From Methylobacterium fujisawaense (GTDB taxonomy: Bacteria; Pseudomonadota; Alphaproteobacteria; Rhizobiales; Beijerinckiaceae): a stretch of DNA of 64,000 bases. Position numbers and translations under genes: made by a program. This document shows positions 55,040-64,000 of the stretch, one piece after another; within the stretch, counting starts at the first letter, position 1; every line of letters begins with the position of its first letter. The notes beneath the pieces are model-generated. The model had not been told where the DNA came from and did not search any database. It saw only the letters and a program-made list of their open reading frames with translations. The DNA lies in assembly GCF_014138435.1 (NCBI RefSeq), contig NZ_JACJIM010000010.1, positions 1-64,000 of the forward strand. The letters run 5' to 3'.

Positions 55040-55480
55040 ATGGAATACCTGCACACCATGGTCCGGGTCGCTGACCTCGACAGGGCCCTCGCCTTCTACG
55101 TCGACACGTTCGGCCTGAAGGAGGTCCGCCGCGTCGAGAACGAGAAGGGGCGCTTCACCCTCGTGTTCCTGGCCGCCCCCGGCGACGTCGAGCGGGCCAC
55201 GGCCACACGATCCCCGCTCATCGAGCTGACCTACAATTGGGATCCGGAAACCTACTCGGGCGGGCGCAACTTCGGCCATCTCGCCTATCAGGTGGACGAC
55301 ATCTACGCCTTCTGCGCGCGGCTGCAGGAGAAGGGCGTGACCATCAACCGCCCGCCGCGCGACGGCTACATGGCCTTCGTGAAGTCGCCGGACGGCATCT
55401 CCATCGAGATCCTCCAGAAGGGCGGCGCCAAGGCGCCGCAGGAGCCGTGGACGTCCATGGAGAACACCGGCACCTGGTAG
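55040..55480 (+). CDS. gloA: Lactoylglutathione lyase (glyoxalase I)
   Basis: 146 residues. Two beta-alpha-beta-beta-beta halves with the expected metal ligands H5, E62, H80 and E123 (GloA of E. coli: H5, E56, H74, E122), plus GLKEVRRVENEKGRFTLVFL, ELTYNWDPETYSGG and GHLAYQVDDIYAFCARL. The enzyme converts the methylglyoxal-glutathione hemithioacetal to S-lactoylglutathione. The extra residues between the first pair of ligands are a short loop (DVERATATRS). Ends 50 bases before the RNase P RNA gene. Confidence 0.93.
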   Translation: MEYLHTMVRVADLDRALAFYVDTFGLKEVRRVENEKGRFTLVFLAAPGDVERATATRSPLIELTYNWDPETYSGGRNFGHLAYQVDDIYAFCARLQEKGVTINRPPRDGYMAFVKSPDGISIEILQKGGAKAPQEPWTSMENTGTW

Positions 55481-55530
55481 CGCGGGTCGACTCCCTTGAC
55501 CCGGACGGCCCCGCGGGCGCATCTGCCCGC

Positions 55531-55931
<401 letters not shown>

Positions 55932-55936
55932 ACATC

Positions 55937-55969
55937 CCGATAAGCCCTGCGTCCTCAACGCCTTATCGG
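55937..55969 (+). terminator. Inverted repeat just after rnpB, possible terminator
   Basis: CCGATAAG (55937-55944) and CTTATCGG (55962-55969) form a perfect 8-bp stem with a 17-base loop, starting 5 bases after the RNase P helix P1. No T-run follows, so if it ends rnpB transcription it does so as a non-canonical terminator or processing signal. Confidence 0.35.
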
Positions 55970-56084
55970 CCCGGCGCCGCGCCCGCGCCGCAGCACGCCG
56001 CGCCGAAGATTCCGGTGCGGCAAAAACCTTCGGTTAACCTTGCCGGGTTCAGATCGTTCGGCGCGGCAGCGCCAAGCTTGTGCG

Positions 56085-56112
56085 TTGACGATCCTCCGAG
56101 GCCCATGATACC
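56085..56112 (+). promoter_or_regulatory. Possible sigma-70-type promoter for the dcw cluster
   Basis: TTGACG (56085-56090), a 16-base spacer and GATACC (56107-56112), about 250 bases ahead of the rsmH start. The -35 is close to consensus, the -10 is weak. The rest of 55970-56359 (about 390 bases) shows no gene; in particular no mraZ. Confidence 0.3.
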
Positions 56113-56359
56113 CGGCATCCTCCCGTCAACGGCGTGTATCGGATCGCCGGGCGCAACCTGCCTTCCTGCAGGTCCCGTCCGTGCGCGGCGTTTTGCGCGC
56201 TCCGCATCCGGTGCCGTTCCCGTCACGCGCGCCGCGCTCGCGCGGCCCGGCACAGGGCACCATGAGACGCACGAGCCGCTTCCGCGTCCGGATCTCCGGA
56301 CCGCGCCGATCCTCCGCCGGTTCTCGCAACCCGCGTCGCGCCCCGTCGGCGAGGCGCCC

Positions 56360-57424
56360 GTGAGCCGGCGCCGTCCTTCTCCCGAGAGCTCGCCCCGCCA
56401 CAGCGGCGCCGTCGCGCCGTCGGAACCGCACGTGCCGGTCCTCCTCGATGAAGTCGTCGAGGCGCTCGGCACCGCGGGCGGGATCGCGGTCGACGGCACG
56501 TTCGGTGCCGGCGGCTATACCCGCGCCCTCCTGGCGGCGGATCCGGACCTGCAGGTCGTCGCGATCGATCGGGACCCCACGGCGATCGCAGCCGGGCAGG
56601 CGCTCGTCGCGGAATCCGGGGGGCGCCTGCGCCTCCTGCCCGGCCGCTTCGGCGCGCTCGACACCCTCCTGGCGGAGACAGGTCTCGCGCAGGTCGACCG
56701 GGTAGTCCTCGATATCGGCGTCTCCTCGATGCAGCTCGACGTGCCGGAACGGGGCTTCTCGTTCCGGAGCGACGGGCCCCTCGACATGCGCATGGGCTGC
56801 GACGGGCCGAGCGCCGCCGACCTCGTGAACGAGGCCGACGAGACCGTGCTCGCCGACATCCTCTATCATTACGGCGAGGAGCGTCGCTCGCGCGCGGTGG
56901 CACGGACCATCTTCGAGGCGCGCCGCCGCGGACGGATCGAGACCACGGCGCAGCTCGCGGAGCTGGTCGCCAGCGTCGTACGCGTCGAGCCCGGCAGCCA
57001 CATTCACCCGGCGACGCGGACGTTCCAGGGCCTGCGCATCGCCGTGAACGACGAACTCGGCGAATTGGTGCGGGCGCTGCACGCCGCCGAGCGCGTGCTC
57101 AGGCCGGGCGGCCGGCTCGCCGTCGTGACGTTCCATTCGCTCGAGGACCGGATCGTCAAGCAGTTCTTCGCCGCGCGGAGCGGCCGCTCCGCGCAGGGCT
57201 CTCGCCATCTCCCGGGAGCCCCGGTCGAGACCGTCCGCAGCTTCCGTCTCGTCACCAAGGGCCCGGTCCTGCCGGGCGAGGCCGAGACCGCCCGCAACCC
57301 GCGCGCCCGCTCCGCCAAGCTGCGGGCTGCGGAGCGTACCGAATCCGACGTACCCGAACCGCTGGCGGCCCTGACCGCCCTGGCGAGCCTGCCGGATGCG
57401 GCCCGCGGAGGCCATCGCCGATGA
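56360..57424 (+). CDS. rsmH: 16S rRNA (cytosine-1402-N4)-methyltransferase RsmH
   Basis: 354 residues from the GTG at 56360; the frame is open 115 codons further upstream but that part is Arg/Pro-rich and not conserved. HVPVLLDEVVEAL starts the family domain, SAM binding is in DGTFGAGGYTRALL, followed by AIDRDPTAI, LDIGVSSMQLDVPERGFSFR, DMRMG and the C-terminal RPGGRLAVVTFHSLEDRIVKQFF. First gene of the division/wall cluster; its stop overlaps ftsL (ATGA). The start choice is the least certain part; a GTG a few codons earlier is possible. Confidence 0.92.
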   Translation: MSRRRPSPESSPRHSGAVAPSEPHVPVLLDEVVEALGTAGGIAVDGTFGAGGYTRALLAADPDLQVVAIDRDPTAIAAGQALVAESGGRLRLLPGRFGALDTLLAETGLAQVDRVVLDIGVSSMQLDVPERGFSFRSDGPLDMRMGCDGPSAADLVNEADETVLADILYHYGEERRSRAVARTIFEARRRGRIETTAQLAELVASVVRVEPGSHIHPATRTFQGLRIAVNDELGELVRALHAAERVLRPGGRLAVVTFHSLEDRIVKQFFAARSGRSAQGSRHLPGAPVETVRSFRLVTKGPVLPGEAETARNPRARSAKLRAAERTESDVPEPLAALTALASLPDAARGGHRR

Positions 57425-57834
57425 TCCGCCTGCTGAACCTGCTGGCGGTGGCCGGCCTCGTCGCCTCGGCGATCTACGCCTACTCGATCAAGTACGACAC
57501 GCTCTACCAGGGCGGTCAGGTCTCCAAGCTCCAGACGGCCCTGCACAAGGAACGGCAGGCGATCGCCGTGCTGCGTGCCGAGTGGCAGCTTCTGACCCGG
57601 CCCGACCGCCTCCAGGCGGCCGTCGACAAACATCTGGCTCTGGAGCCGATCGGCACCAGCCACTTGGCGCGCCTCTCGGACCTGCCCGCCCGACAGGAGC
57701 GCGGAGACGAGATCGGCCGCCTGCTCGCCGCCACGGCGACCCCCAAAGACAAGGGCACGATCGAGCCGCGAACGACCGGCGCGATCACCCGCACCGTCAC
57801 CACGACCCGCACCCCGCCGACGGCTTCGAGGTAA
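57421..57834 (+). CDS. ftsL: Cell division protein FtsL
   Basis: 137 residues. A single membrane helix at about 4-21 (LLNLLAVAGLVASAIYAY) and a periplasmic coiled coil (QVSKLQTALHKERQAIAVLRAEWQLLTRPDRLQ) that would pair with FtsB. The conserved L-x-x-E-W-x-x-L-x-x-P-x-R-L-x-x motif identifies FtsL; the tail is Thr/Arg-rich. It overlaps rsmH and is 6 bases from ftsI, the normal gene order. FtsL activates the FtsWI synthase at the septum. Confidence 0.9.
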   Translation: MIRLLNLLAVAGLVASAIYAYSIKYDTLYQGGQVSKLQTALHKERQAIAVLRAEWQLLTRPDRLQAAVDKHLALEPIGTSHLARLSDLPARQERGDEIGRLLAATATPKDKGTIEPRTTGAITRTVTTTRTPPTASR

Positions 57835-57840
57835 TCCCCC

Positions 57841-59730
57841 GTGTCCGATGACGCCGCCCAGACCCTAGAGCCGACGGTCGAGCCCGCCGTGTCGGACCAC
57901 GAGGCCGCGCTTCTCGAGGCTGCCGCGCTGGCGCATGCCGCGGGCGCGCCGCGCCCTGTCGAGGAGGAGGCGCGCGAGCCGGTGCCGCCGTCGGAGCGCG
58001 CAAAGCTGCTCCTGCGGAGCATGTTCCGGCTGGCCATCGAGCGCTCGCACATGCGCGTCGCCCTGGTCGGCCTGGTCTTCGTGGGCGTGTTCGGGACGAT
58101 CTCCGCCAAGCTCCTGATGATGGCGATCTTCGGGGATCCGCCCAGCCAGGAGCACCGGGTCGCGGCCGCATCCTCGACCGCCTTCCGGCCCGACATCATC
58201 GACCGGAACGGCGAGATCCTGGCCACCGACATCCGCACGGTCTCGGTCTTCGCCGAACCCGGGAACATCTACGACAAGGACGAGGCGGTGGAACTCCTCA
58301 CCGCGGTCCTGCCGGAACTCAACGCCTCCGAGCTGCGCGCCAAGCTCACCCAGCGCAAGGACAAGAAGGGCGCCGGCTTCGTCTGGGTGAAGCGCGAGCT
58401 GACCCCGAAGCAGCAGGCCGAGGTCCACCGGCTCGGCATCCCGGGCATCGGCTTCCTGCCCGACCACAAGCGCGTCTACCCGAACGGCGTCGCGGCCGCC
58501 CACATCCTGGGCGCGACGAACCTCGACGGCATCGGCATCGCCGGCATGGAGAAGTACATCGACTCCACCGGCCTGCAGGCCCTCAACAGCTTCGGGCTGA
58601 TCAACAAGCAGGCCGACCTGAAGCCGGTGCAGCTGTCGATCGACCTGCGCGCGCAGTTCGCCGTCCGCGACGAGCTGGCCTGGGGCATCGACCACTTCAA
58701 GGCCAAGGCCGGCGCCTCCATGATCCTCGACGTGAAGACCGGCGAGGTCATCGCGCTCGTGTCCATGCCCGATTTCGACCCGAACGATCCCAAGGATGCG
58801 CTCTCGCCGGATCGCATCAACCGCATGAATGTCGGCGTCTACGAGATGGGCTCGACCTTCAAGGCGATGACGCTCGCCATGGCGCTCGATTCCGGAAAGT
58901 ACAACGTCAACTCGACCTTCGACACCCGGGGCGGCGTGCTGAACTGGGGCCGCCAGAAGATCCACGAGTACCACGGCACCAACCGGGTCATCACCATGCC
59001 GGAGGTGTTCACCCACTCCTCCAACATCGGCTCCGCCAAGATGGCGCTCGGCGTCGGCGTGCCCGGTCACAAGGCCTTCCTGAAGAAGATGGGCCTGCTC
59101 GACCGGCTGCGGACCGAGCTGCCCGAGAGCGCGGCGCCGATCGTTCCGTCCCGCTGGACCGAGATCAACACCATCACCATCGCCTTCGGCCACGGCATCG
59201 CGGTGGCGCCGATCCAGGCGGCGGCGGCGGTGGCGGCCATCGCCAACGGCGGCGACCTGATCACCCCGACCTTCCTCAAGGCGAACCCCGACGACAAGGC
59301 GCGATCCACCCACGTCCTGTCGGGCCAGACCTCCGAGGCGATGCGCTACATCATGCGGCTCAACGCCTCCGAGGGCTCGGCCAAGAAGGCCGCGATCCCG
59401 TACTACTTCGTCGGCGGCAAGACCGGCACGGCCGAGAAGGTGATCGGCGGTCGCTACATTCACAACCGCCTGTTCACGACCTTCATGGCGGCGGCGCCGA
59501 TGAACGACCCGAAGTACCTGTTCGTCACGATCATGGACGAGCCGCAGGGCCTGCCGGAATCCGGCGGCTATGCCACCGCGGCCTGGAATTCCGGCGTGGT
59601 CACCGGCAAGGTGATCGAGCGCGTGGCGCCGATCCTCGGCCTGCCGCCGCAATTCGAGCCGCCGGTGAGGCCGTTCCCGCAGATGGTCAAGCTCAACGCC
59701 TACCACGTCAACCAGCTCGGCGGCCCATGA
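57841..59730 (+). CDS. ftsI: Septal peptidoglycan transpeptidase FtsI (PBP3)
   Basis: 629 residues starting at GTG 57841. A cytosolic leader of about 60 residues, rich in Ala/Glu/Pro, precedes the membrane helix (VALVGLVFVGVFGTISAKLLMM). The pedestal domain starts at FRPDIIDRNGEILATD. Transpeptidase motifs: S338-T-F-K (GSTFKAM), S-S-N in HSSNIGSAKM and K-T-G in GGKTGTAEKV. It crosslinks septal peptidoglycan together with FtsW. Long cytosolic leaders are seen in alphaproteobacterial FtsI. Followed by murE after 10 bases. Confidence 0.95.
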   Translation: MSDDAAQTLEPTVEPAVSDHEAALLEAAALAHAAGAPRPVEEEAREPVPPSERAKLLLRSMFRLAIERSHMRVALVGLVFVGVFGTISAKLLMMAIFGDPPSQEHRVAAASSTAFRPDIIDRNGEILATDIRTVSVFAEPGNIYDKDEAVELLTAVLPELNASELRAKLTQRKDKKGAGFVWVKRELTPKQQAEVHRLGIPGIGFLPDHKRVYPNGVAAAHILGATNLDGIGIAGMEKYIDSTGLQALNSFGLINKQADLKPVQLSIDLRAQFAVRDELAWGIDHFKAKAGASMILDVKTGEVIALVSMPDFDPNDPKDALSPDRINRMNVGVYEMGSTFKAMTLAMALDSGKYNVNSTFDTRGGVLNWGRQKIHEYHGTNRVITMPEVFTHSSNIGSAKMALGVGVPGHKAFLKKMGLLDRLRTELPESAAPIVPSRWTEINTITIAFGHGIAVAPIQAAAAVAAIANGGDLITPTFLKANPDDKARSTHVLSGQTSEAMRYIMRLNASEGSAKKAAIPYYFVGGKTGTAEKVIGGRYIHNRLFTTFMAAAPMNDPKYLFVTIMDEPQGLPESGGYATAAWNSGVVTGKVIERVAPILGLPPQFEPPVRPFPQMVKLNAYHVNQLGGP

Positions 59731-59740
59731 GGGTGGATTC

Positions 59741-61198
59741 ATGAGTGCGCGGCTCGCCGACCTCTTCCCCGAGGCCACCGGCCCGGCCGCGGACCTGACC
59801 GTATCGGACCTCACGGCCGACAGCCGGCAGGTCGCCACCGGCACGGTGTTCGTGGCGGTGCCGGGCACGAAGGCCGATGGCCGGCGCTTCGCCGCGCAGG
59901 CCGCCCAGCGCGGCGCCGCCGCGGTGGCCGGGGAGGGGGCCCGCCCCGCCGACCTGCCGGACGCGGTCGCCTGGATCCCGGTCGCCGACGCGCGCCGGTC
60001 GCTCGCTCTCGCCGCGGCCCGCCTCGCCGGCGCGCAGCCCGGGACCGTGGTGGCCGTCACCGGCACCGCCGGCAAGAGTTCGGTGGCCGACTTCGTGCGC
60101 CAGATCCTGGCCCGCCTCGGCCGCGACGCCGCGAGCCTCGGCACCGTCGGAATCGTCACGAACCGCGGCGCGCAGTACGGCTCCCTGACCACCCCGGACC
60201 CGGTGACGCTGCACCGGACGCTGGCGCGTCTCGCCGCCGAGGGCGTCACCGACCTCGCCATGGAGGCCTCCTCCCACGGGATCGAGCAGCGCCGGCTCGA
60301 CGGCGTGCGCCTCGACGCGGCGGGCTTCACCAATCTCGGGCGGGACCATCTCGACTACCACACGAGCATCGAGGAATACCTCGCGGCCAAGCTGCGCCTG
60401 TTCACAGACCTGCTGCCGCCGGGCTGCCCGGCCATCGTCAATGCCGACGGCGCCTATGCCGAGCGGGTGATCGCCGCGGCCGAAGGCGCAGGACGTCCGG
60501 TCCGCACGGTCGGGCGGGGCGGCCGGGATCTGCACGTCGAATCCGTCCGGACCGAGGGGTTCGCGCAGGCCGCCCGGGTCCTGTTCGCCGGCCGGGCCCG
60601 GGATCTGCGCCTGCCGCTCGTCGGCGAATTCCAGGTGGAGAACGCCCTGGTGGCGGCCGGCCTCGCCCTCGCCACACCGGCGGGCGCCGCCGATCCCGAC
60701 GGCGTCTTCGCCGCGCTCGACCATCTCACCGGCGTCCCCGGCCGCATGGAGCGGATCGGCGAGGCGCGGGGCGGGCTCTGCCTCGTCGACTACGCCCACA
60801 AGCCGGAGGCCCTGGAGAGCGTGCTCGCCGCGCTCCGCCCGTTCGCGTCGGGCCGGCTGATCGTGGTCTTCGGCTGCGGCGGCGACCGCGACCGGGGCAA
60901 GCGGCCGCTGATGGGCGCCATCGCGAAGCGGCTCGCCGACGTCGTCATCGTCACGGACGACAACCCGCGCACCGAGGATCCCGCCACCATCCGCCGGGCG
61001 ATCTTGGACGCCGCTCCGGGCGCAGAGGAGATCGGCGACCGCTCCGAGGCGATTCACAGCGCCGTCGGACGGCTCGGACCGGGCGATGTCCTGGTCGTGG
61101 CCGGCAAGGGCCATGAAACCGGCCAGATCGTGGGGGATCGCACGCTGCCGTTCTCGGACCATGCGGTCCTGCGTGCCGCGATTGCCGCGGCGGCCTGA
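59741..61198 (+). CDS. murE: UDP-MurNAc-tripeptide synthetase MurE (meso-diaminopimelate adding)
   Basis: 485 residues. Uridine-binding N-domain, then the ATP loop TGTAGKSS (about 107-114; family consensus TGTNGKT/S, Asn replaced by Ala), the TSHGIEQRRLDG-like MEASSHGIEQRRL with the carbamylated-lysine region downstream, and D407-N408-P409-R410 (DDNPRTEDP), the motif that selects meso-diaminopimelate. Adds the third residue of the stem peptide in the cytosol. ftsI stop is 10 bases upstream; murF follows after 20 bases. Confidence 0.95.
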   Translation: MSARLADLFPEATGPAADLTVSDLTADSRQVATGTVFVAVPGTKADGRRFAAQAAQRGAAAVAGEGARPADLPDAVAWIPVADARRSLALAAARLAGAQPGTVVAVTGTAGKSSVADFVRQILARLGRDAASLGTVGIVTNRGAQYGSLTTPDPVTLHRTLARLAAEGVTDLAMEASSHGIEQRRLDGVRLDAAGFTNLGRDHLDYHTSIEEYLAAKLRLFTDLLPPGCPAIVNADGAYAERVIAAAEGAGRPVRTVGRGGRDLHVESVRTEGFAQAARVLFAGRARDLRLPLVGEFQVENALVAAGLALATPAGAADPDGVFAALDHLTGVPGRMERIGEARGGLCLVDYAHKPEALESVLAALRPFASGRLIVVFGCGGDRDRGKRPLMGAIAKRLADVVIVTDDNPRTEDPATIRRAILDAAPGAEEIGDRSEAIHSAVGRLGPGDVLVVAGKGHETGQIVGDRTLPFSDHAVLRAAIAAAA

Positions 61199-61218
61199 GG
61201 ACGACGGGGGAATCGACG

Positions 61219-62667
61219 ATGACCGCACTCTGGACGCGGGAGGAGCTGGAATCCGCGACGGGCGGCCGACTGATCGGCCCCGAGCGCGCCATCGGCGGCG
61301 CCTCGATCGACACCCGCACGCTCCAGCCCGGCGACCTGTTCTTCGCGATCCGCGGCGATGCACGCGACGGCCACGACTTCGTTCCCGACGCCCTGGACCG
61401 CGGGGCCGGCGCCGCGGTGGTGAGCGCGTCCCGCCTCGGGGACCTCGCGTCCCACGGTCCCGTCCTGACGGTGCCCGAAGCGGGCGCCGACCCGGTGCTC
61501 ACCGCGATGGTGCGTCTCGGCGCCGCCGCCCGCGCCCGGACAGGCGCGCAGGTCGTGGCCGTCACCGGCTCGGTCGGCAAGACCGGGACCAAGGAGGCGC
61601 TGCGCCACGTCCTGGCCGAGCAGGGGGAGACCCACGCCTCGGCGGCCTCCTACAACAATCATTGGGGCGTGCCCCTGACCCTGGCGCGGATGCCGCGCTC
61701 CACGCGCTACGGCGTGTTCGAGATCGGCATGAACCACGGCGGCGAGATCGTGCCGCTGACCGCCCAGGTCCGCCCCGACATCGCGCTCATCACCACCATC
61801 GCGCCCGCCCATATCGAACATTTCGCCTCGCTCGCCGCCATCGCGGACGCCAAGGGCGAGATCTTCTCCGGGCTCCAGCCCGGCGGCGTGGCGATCCTCA
61901 ACCGCGACGTCCCGCATTTCGACCGGCTCGCGGCTCACGCGCAGGCCTCCCGGGCGGGACGGGTCGTCACCTTCGGCGAGCACCCGGATTCCGACGTGCG
62001 CGCCCTGAAGATCGTGCTCCGCCCCGACCTGTCGGTGATCGACGCGGCGGTGATGGGCCAGCCCGTCACCTACAAGCTCGGCACGGCCGGACGGCACGCG
62101 GCGCTGAACTCGCTCGGCGTCATGGCGGTGGTCCACAGCCTCGGGGCCGACCTCGCCCGCGCCGCCCTGTCTCTGGGCAGCCTGACGCCGCCGGCGGGCC
62201 GCGGCGAGCGCACCGCCCTCGAGATCGGTGGCGGCACCGCCTACCTCGTGGACGAGAGCTACAACGCCAACCCCGTCGCGGTCCGCGCGGCGCTGGCGAC
62301 GCTCGCCGGGATCGAGACCGGACCCCGCGGACGCCGGATCGCGGTGCTGGGCGACATGCTGGAACTCGGCGCCGCCGCGCCCGACCTGCACCGCGGCCTC
62401 GCGGAGGCGATCGAGGCGGCACGGATCGACCTCGTCTTCACGGCCGGTCCGCTGATGCGCCACCTGTTCGAGGCCCTGCCGGTGAGCCGCCGCGGCGCCG
62501 TGACCGACACCGCCGCCGACCTGCTCGAGCCGCTCGCCCGGAATCTCAGATCCGGCGACGTCGTCATGGTAAAGGGATCGAACGGCAGCCGCATGGGCCG
62601 GATTGTCGAGGCGCTGAAAGCCCGCTACGCGGTCGATCCGACCCGGCGGACCCAGGCCGTCCCGTGA
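61219..62667 (+). CDS. murF: UDP-MurNAc-pentapeptide synthetase MurF
   Basis: 482 residues. N-domain with IGGASIDTRTLQPGDLFFAIRG, ATP loop TGSVGKT (116-122), FEIGMNHGGEIVPL, HIEHFASLAAIADAKGEIF, the NHWG-like YNNHWGVPLTLARM, and DESYNANPVAVRAAL in the C-domain. It joins D-Ala-D-Ala to the tripeptide made by MurE. A GGGGGAA ribosome site precedes the ATG. 77 bases separate it from mraY. Confidence 0.95.
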   Translation: MTALWTREELESATGGRLIGPERAIGGASIDTRTLQPGDLFFAIRGDARDGHDFVPDALDRGAGAAVVSASRLGDLASHGPVLTVPEAGADPVLTAMVRLGAAARARTGAQVVAVTGSVGKTGTKEALRHVLAEQGETHASAASYNNHWGVPLTLARMPRSTRYGVFEIGMNHGGEIVPLTAQVRPDIALITTIAPAHIEHFASLAAIADAKGEIFSGLQPGGVAILNRDVPHFDRLAAHAQASRAGRVVTFGEHPDSDVRALKIVLRPDLSVIDAAVMGQPVTYKLGTAGRHAALNSLGVMAVVHSLGADLARAALSLGSLTPPAGRGERTALEIGGGTAYLVDESYNANPVAVRAALATLAGIETGPRGRRIAVLGDMLELGAAAPDLHRGLAEAIEAARIDLVFTAGPLMRHLFEALPVSRRGAVTDTAADLLEPLARNLRSGDVVMVKGSNGSRMGRIVEALKARYAVDPTRRTQAVP

Positions 62668-62744
62668 CCGGCACGTCCGCGCGTTCGGCGCAGCCGGCGC
62701 CGCTCCCCGAAACCTGAGCCTGAACAAGGGGGCCGAGCGCCCGG

Positions 62745-63830
62745 ATGCTGTACCTTCTCTCGGACCTGAGCAGCGCCTTCACGCCGCTCAACGTGTTCCG
62801 CTACATCACCTTCCGCACCGGCGGCGCGCTGTTCACCGCGGGCCTTTTCGTGTTCTGGTTCGGCCCCTGGATCATCTCGCTGCTGCGGATCCGCCAGGGC
62901 AAGGGTCAGCCGATCCGCGAGGACGGGCCGCAGACCCATCTGCTGACCAAGCGCGGCACGCCGACCATGGGCGGCCTGATGATCCTGGCCGGCGCCGTGG
63001 TGGCGATCCTGCTCTGGGCCAACCCGCGCAACCACTATGTCTGGGTGACGCTGACCGTCACGCTCGGCTTCGGTGCGATCGGCTTCTACGACGATTACCT
63101 CAAGGTCACGAAGCAGTCGCACAAGGGGTTCTCGGGCAAGTTCCGCCTCGCCCTCGAGGCCGTGATCGCCATGGCGGCCTGCTTCACCGTCGCGGTCTAT
63201 TCCCCCGCCGCCCTCCAGAACCAGCTCGCCTTCCCGGTGTTCAAGGACGCCCTCCTCAATCTCGGCTGGTTCTACCCGTTGTTCGGCGCCTTCGTGATCG
63301 TCGGGGCGGGCAATTCCGTGAACATGACCGACGGCCTCGATGGCCTGGCGATCGTGCCGGTGATGATCGCCTGCGGCACCTTCGGGTTCATCGCCTATCT
63401 CGTCGGCAACTCGTTCACCGCCAGCTATCTGCAGGTGAACTACGTCCGCGACACGGGCGAACTGGCCGTGGTCTGCGGCGCGGTGATCGGTGCCGGTCTC
63501 GGCTTCCTCTGGTTCAACGCGCCGCCGGCCCAGATCTTCATGGGTGACACCGGCTCCCTGGCGCTGGGTGGCCTGCTCGGCTCCATCGCGGTGGCGACGA
63601 AGCACGAGATCGTCCTGGCGATCGTCGGCGGGCTGTTCGTCCTGGAGATGATGTCGGTGATCATCCAGGTTGCCTCGTTCAAGCTCACGGGCAAGCGCGT
63701 CTTCCGCATGGCGCCGATCCACCACCATTTCGAGCAGAAGGGCTGGAAGGAGCCGCAGGTGGTGATCCGCTTCTGGATCATCGCGGTGATCCTGGCGATG
63801 GCCGGTCTGGCGACGCTGAAGCTGCGCTGA
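62745..63830 (+). CDS. mraY: Phospho-MurNAc-pentapeptide translocase MraY
   Basis: 361 residues with ten membrane helices. Family motifs: QPIREDGPQTHLLTKRGTPTMGG, the first D-D in GFYDDYLKV, NMTDGLDGLA, FMGDTGSLALGGLLG and the H-H-H in MAPIHHHFEQKGW on a cytosolic loop. It transfers phospho-MurNAc-pentapeptide to undecaprenyl phosphate to make lipid I. It is the last gene in the window; murD would be expected next but the following bases are a non-coding repeat. Confidence 0.96.
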   Translation: MLYLLSDLSSAFTPLNVFRYITFRTGGALFTAGLFVFWFGPWIISLLRIRQGKGQPIREDGPQTHLLTKRGTPTMGGLMILAGAVVAILLWANPRNHYVWVTLTVTLGFGAIGFYDDYLKVTKQSHKGFSGKFRLALEAVIAMAACFTVAVYSPAALQNQLAFPVFKDALLNLGWFYPLFGAFVIVGAGNSVNMTDGLDGLAIVPVMIACGTFGFIAYLVGNSFTASYLQVNYVRDTGELAVVCGAVIGAGLGFLWFNAPPAQIFMGDTGSLALGGLLGSIAVATKHEIVLAIVGGLFVLEMMSVIIQVASFKLTGKRVFRMAPIHHHFEQKGWKEPQVVIRFWIIAVILAMAGLATLKLR

Positions 63831-63877
63831 AAAACTGTGCTAGAGGGGCGATGAAAGTGGGCGATCCCACGCTCGCC

Positions 63878-63983
63878 CTCATCCTGAGGTGCTGCGCAGC
63901 AGCCTCGAAGGAGCCCTCCAGCCGGCCACGCGATCCCTGGAGCCCTTCGAGACCTCCGCTGCGCGCCGGCACGACGGGATGAG
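63878..63983. repeat. Nested palindromic intergenic repeat (REP/MITE-like)
   Basis: Three pairs of arms nest around 63930: CTCATCC (63878) with GGATGAG (63977), GCGCAGC (63894) with GCTGCGC (63958), and CTCGAAGG...CTCCAG (63904-63921, imperfect) with CTGGAGCCCTTCGAG (63937-63951). No frame is conserved. The design resembles the dispersed palindromic elements common between genes of Methylobacterium and relatives; only one copy was noticed in this window. Confidence 0.6.
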
Positions 63984-64000
63984 ACGGCGGGCGGGATCGG

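Noticed and set aside
57865..60333. Minus-strand frame of 822 codons opposite ftsI and murE
   Set aside because: Covers two essential genes with intact motifs on the other strand; translation looks like high-GC noise.

Overview
The window comes from a high-GC alphaproteobacterium. A Methylobacterium-like member of the Hyphomicrobiales is the best guess, from overall composition, the division and cell-wall gene style, the CobW/OpgC/rml gene mix and a palindromic intergenic repeat at the right end. No rRNA or marker gene is present to prove this.

Layout. (1) 1-2.4 kb: toxin debris. The C-terminal end of an Rhs protein carries a polymorphic toxin tip, overlaps an AT-rich candidate immunity gene, and is followed by a displaced Rhs core fragment fused in frame to the tail of a Tn3-family transposase. 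(2) 2.4-23.2 kb: one long leftward type VI secretion operon, read from the right: tssB, tssC, tssE, tssF, tssG, tagH (FHA), tssJ, tssK, tssL, tssH/clpV, a sigma-54 activator (vasH-like), tagO, tssM, tssA and a periplasmic protein. Most junctions are ATGA stop/start overlaps. The order matches the large Vibrio cholerae cluster. Tube, spike and PAAR genes (hcp, vgrG, paar) are not in the window, so the arrow must be encoded elsewhere; the Rhs gene on the left edge is a likely cargo. (3) 23.2-24.8 kb: AT-rich non-coding DNA, then a decayed IS3-family element, forming the junction between the secretion island and the core chromosome.

(4) 24.9-37 kb: core genes. tamA-tamB (outer-membrane translocation and assembly), an isolated HPr phosphocarrier, then leftward nth (endonuclease III), a CelD/BioF2-like protein, a CobW GTPase and a D-alanyl-D-alanine carboxypeptidase with a long Lys/Ala tail; then queE (queuosine precursor, radical SAM). 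(5) 37-40.2 kb: poorly characterised genes, including one reading frame broken by an in-frame TAG. (6) 40.4-48.9 kb: surface polysaccharide block. rfbCBDA makes dTDP-L-rhamnose; OpgC-type acyltransferase, SGNH hydrolase-like protein, a flippase and a CelD-like acetyltransferase follow as overlapping genes that probably modify and export a glycan. (7) 49.2-55.5 kb: small unknown protein, a PAS/PAS sensor kinase of the PleC/DivJ type, aminopeptidase N and glyoxalase I.

(8) 55.5-63.8 kb: RNase P RNA followed by the division and cell wall (dcw) cluster rsmH-ftsL-ftsI-murE-murF-mraY, without a mraZ in front. The last 120 bases hold a nested palindromic repeat.

The least explained parts are the Rhs toxin tip with its beta-helix-like partner, the degenerate FHA protein and TonB-C-like periplasmic protein of the secretion operon, a possible sigma-54 promoter before tssB, and a strong hairpin between tssB and tssC.
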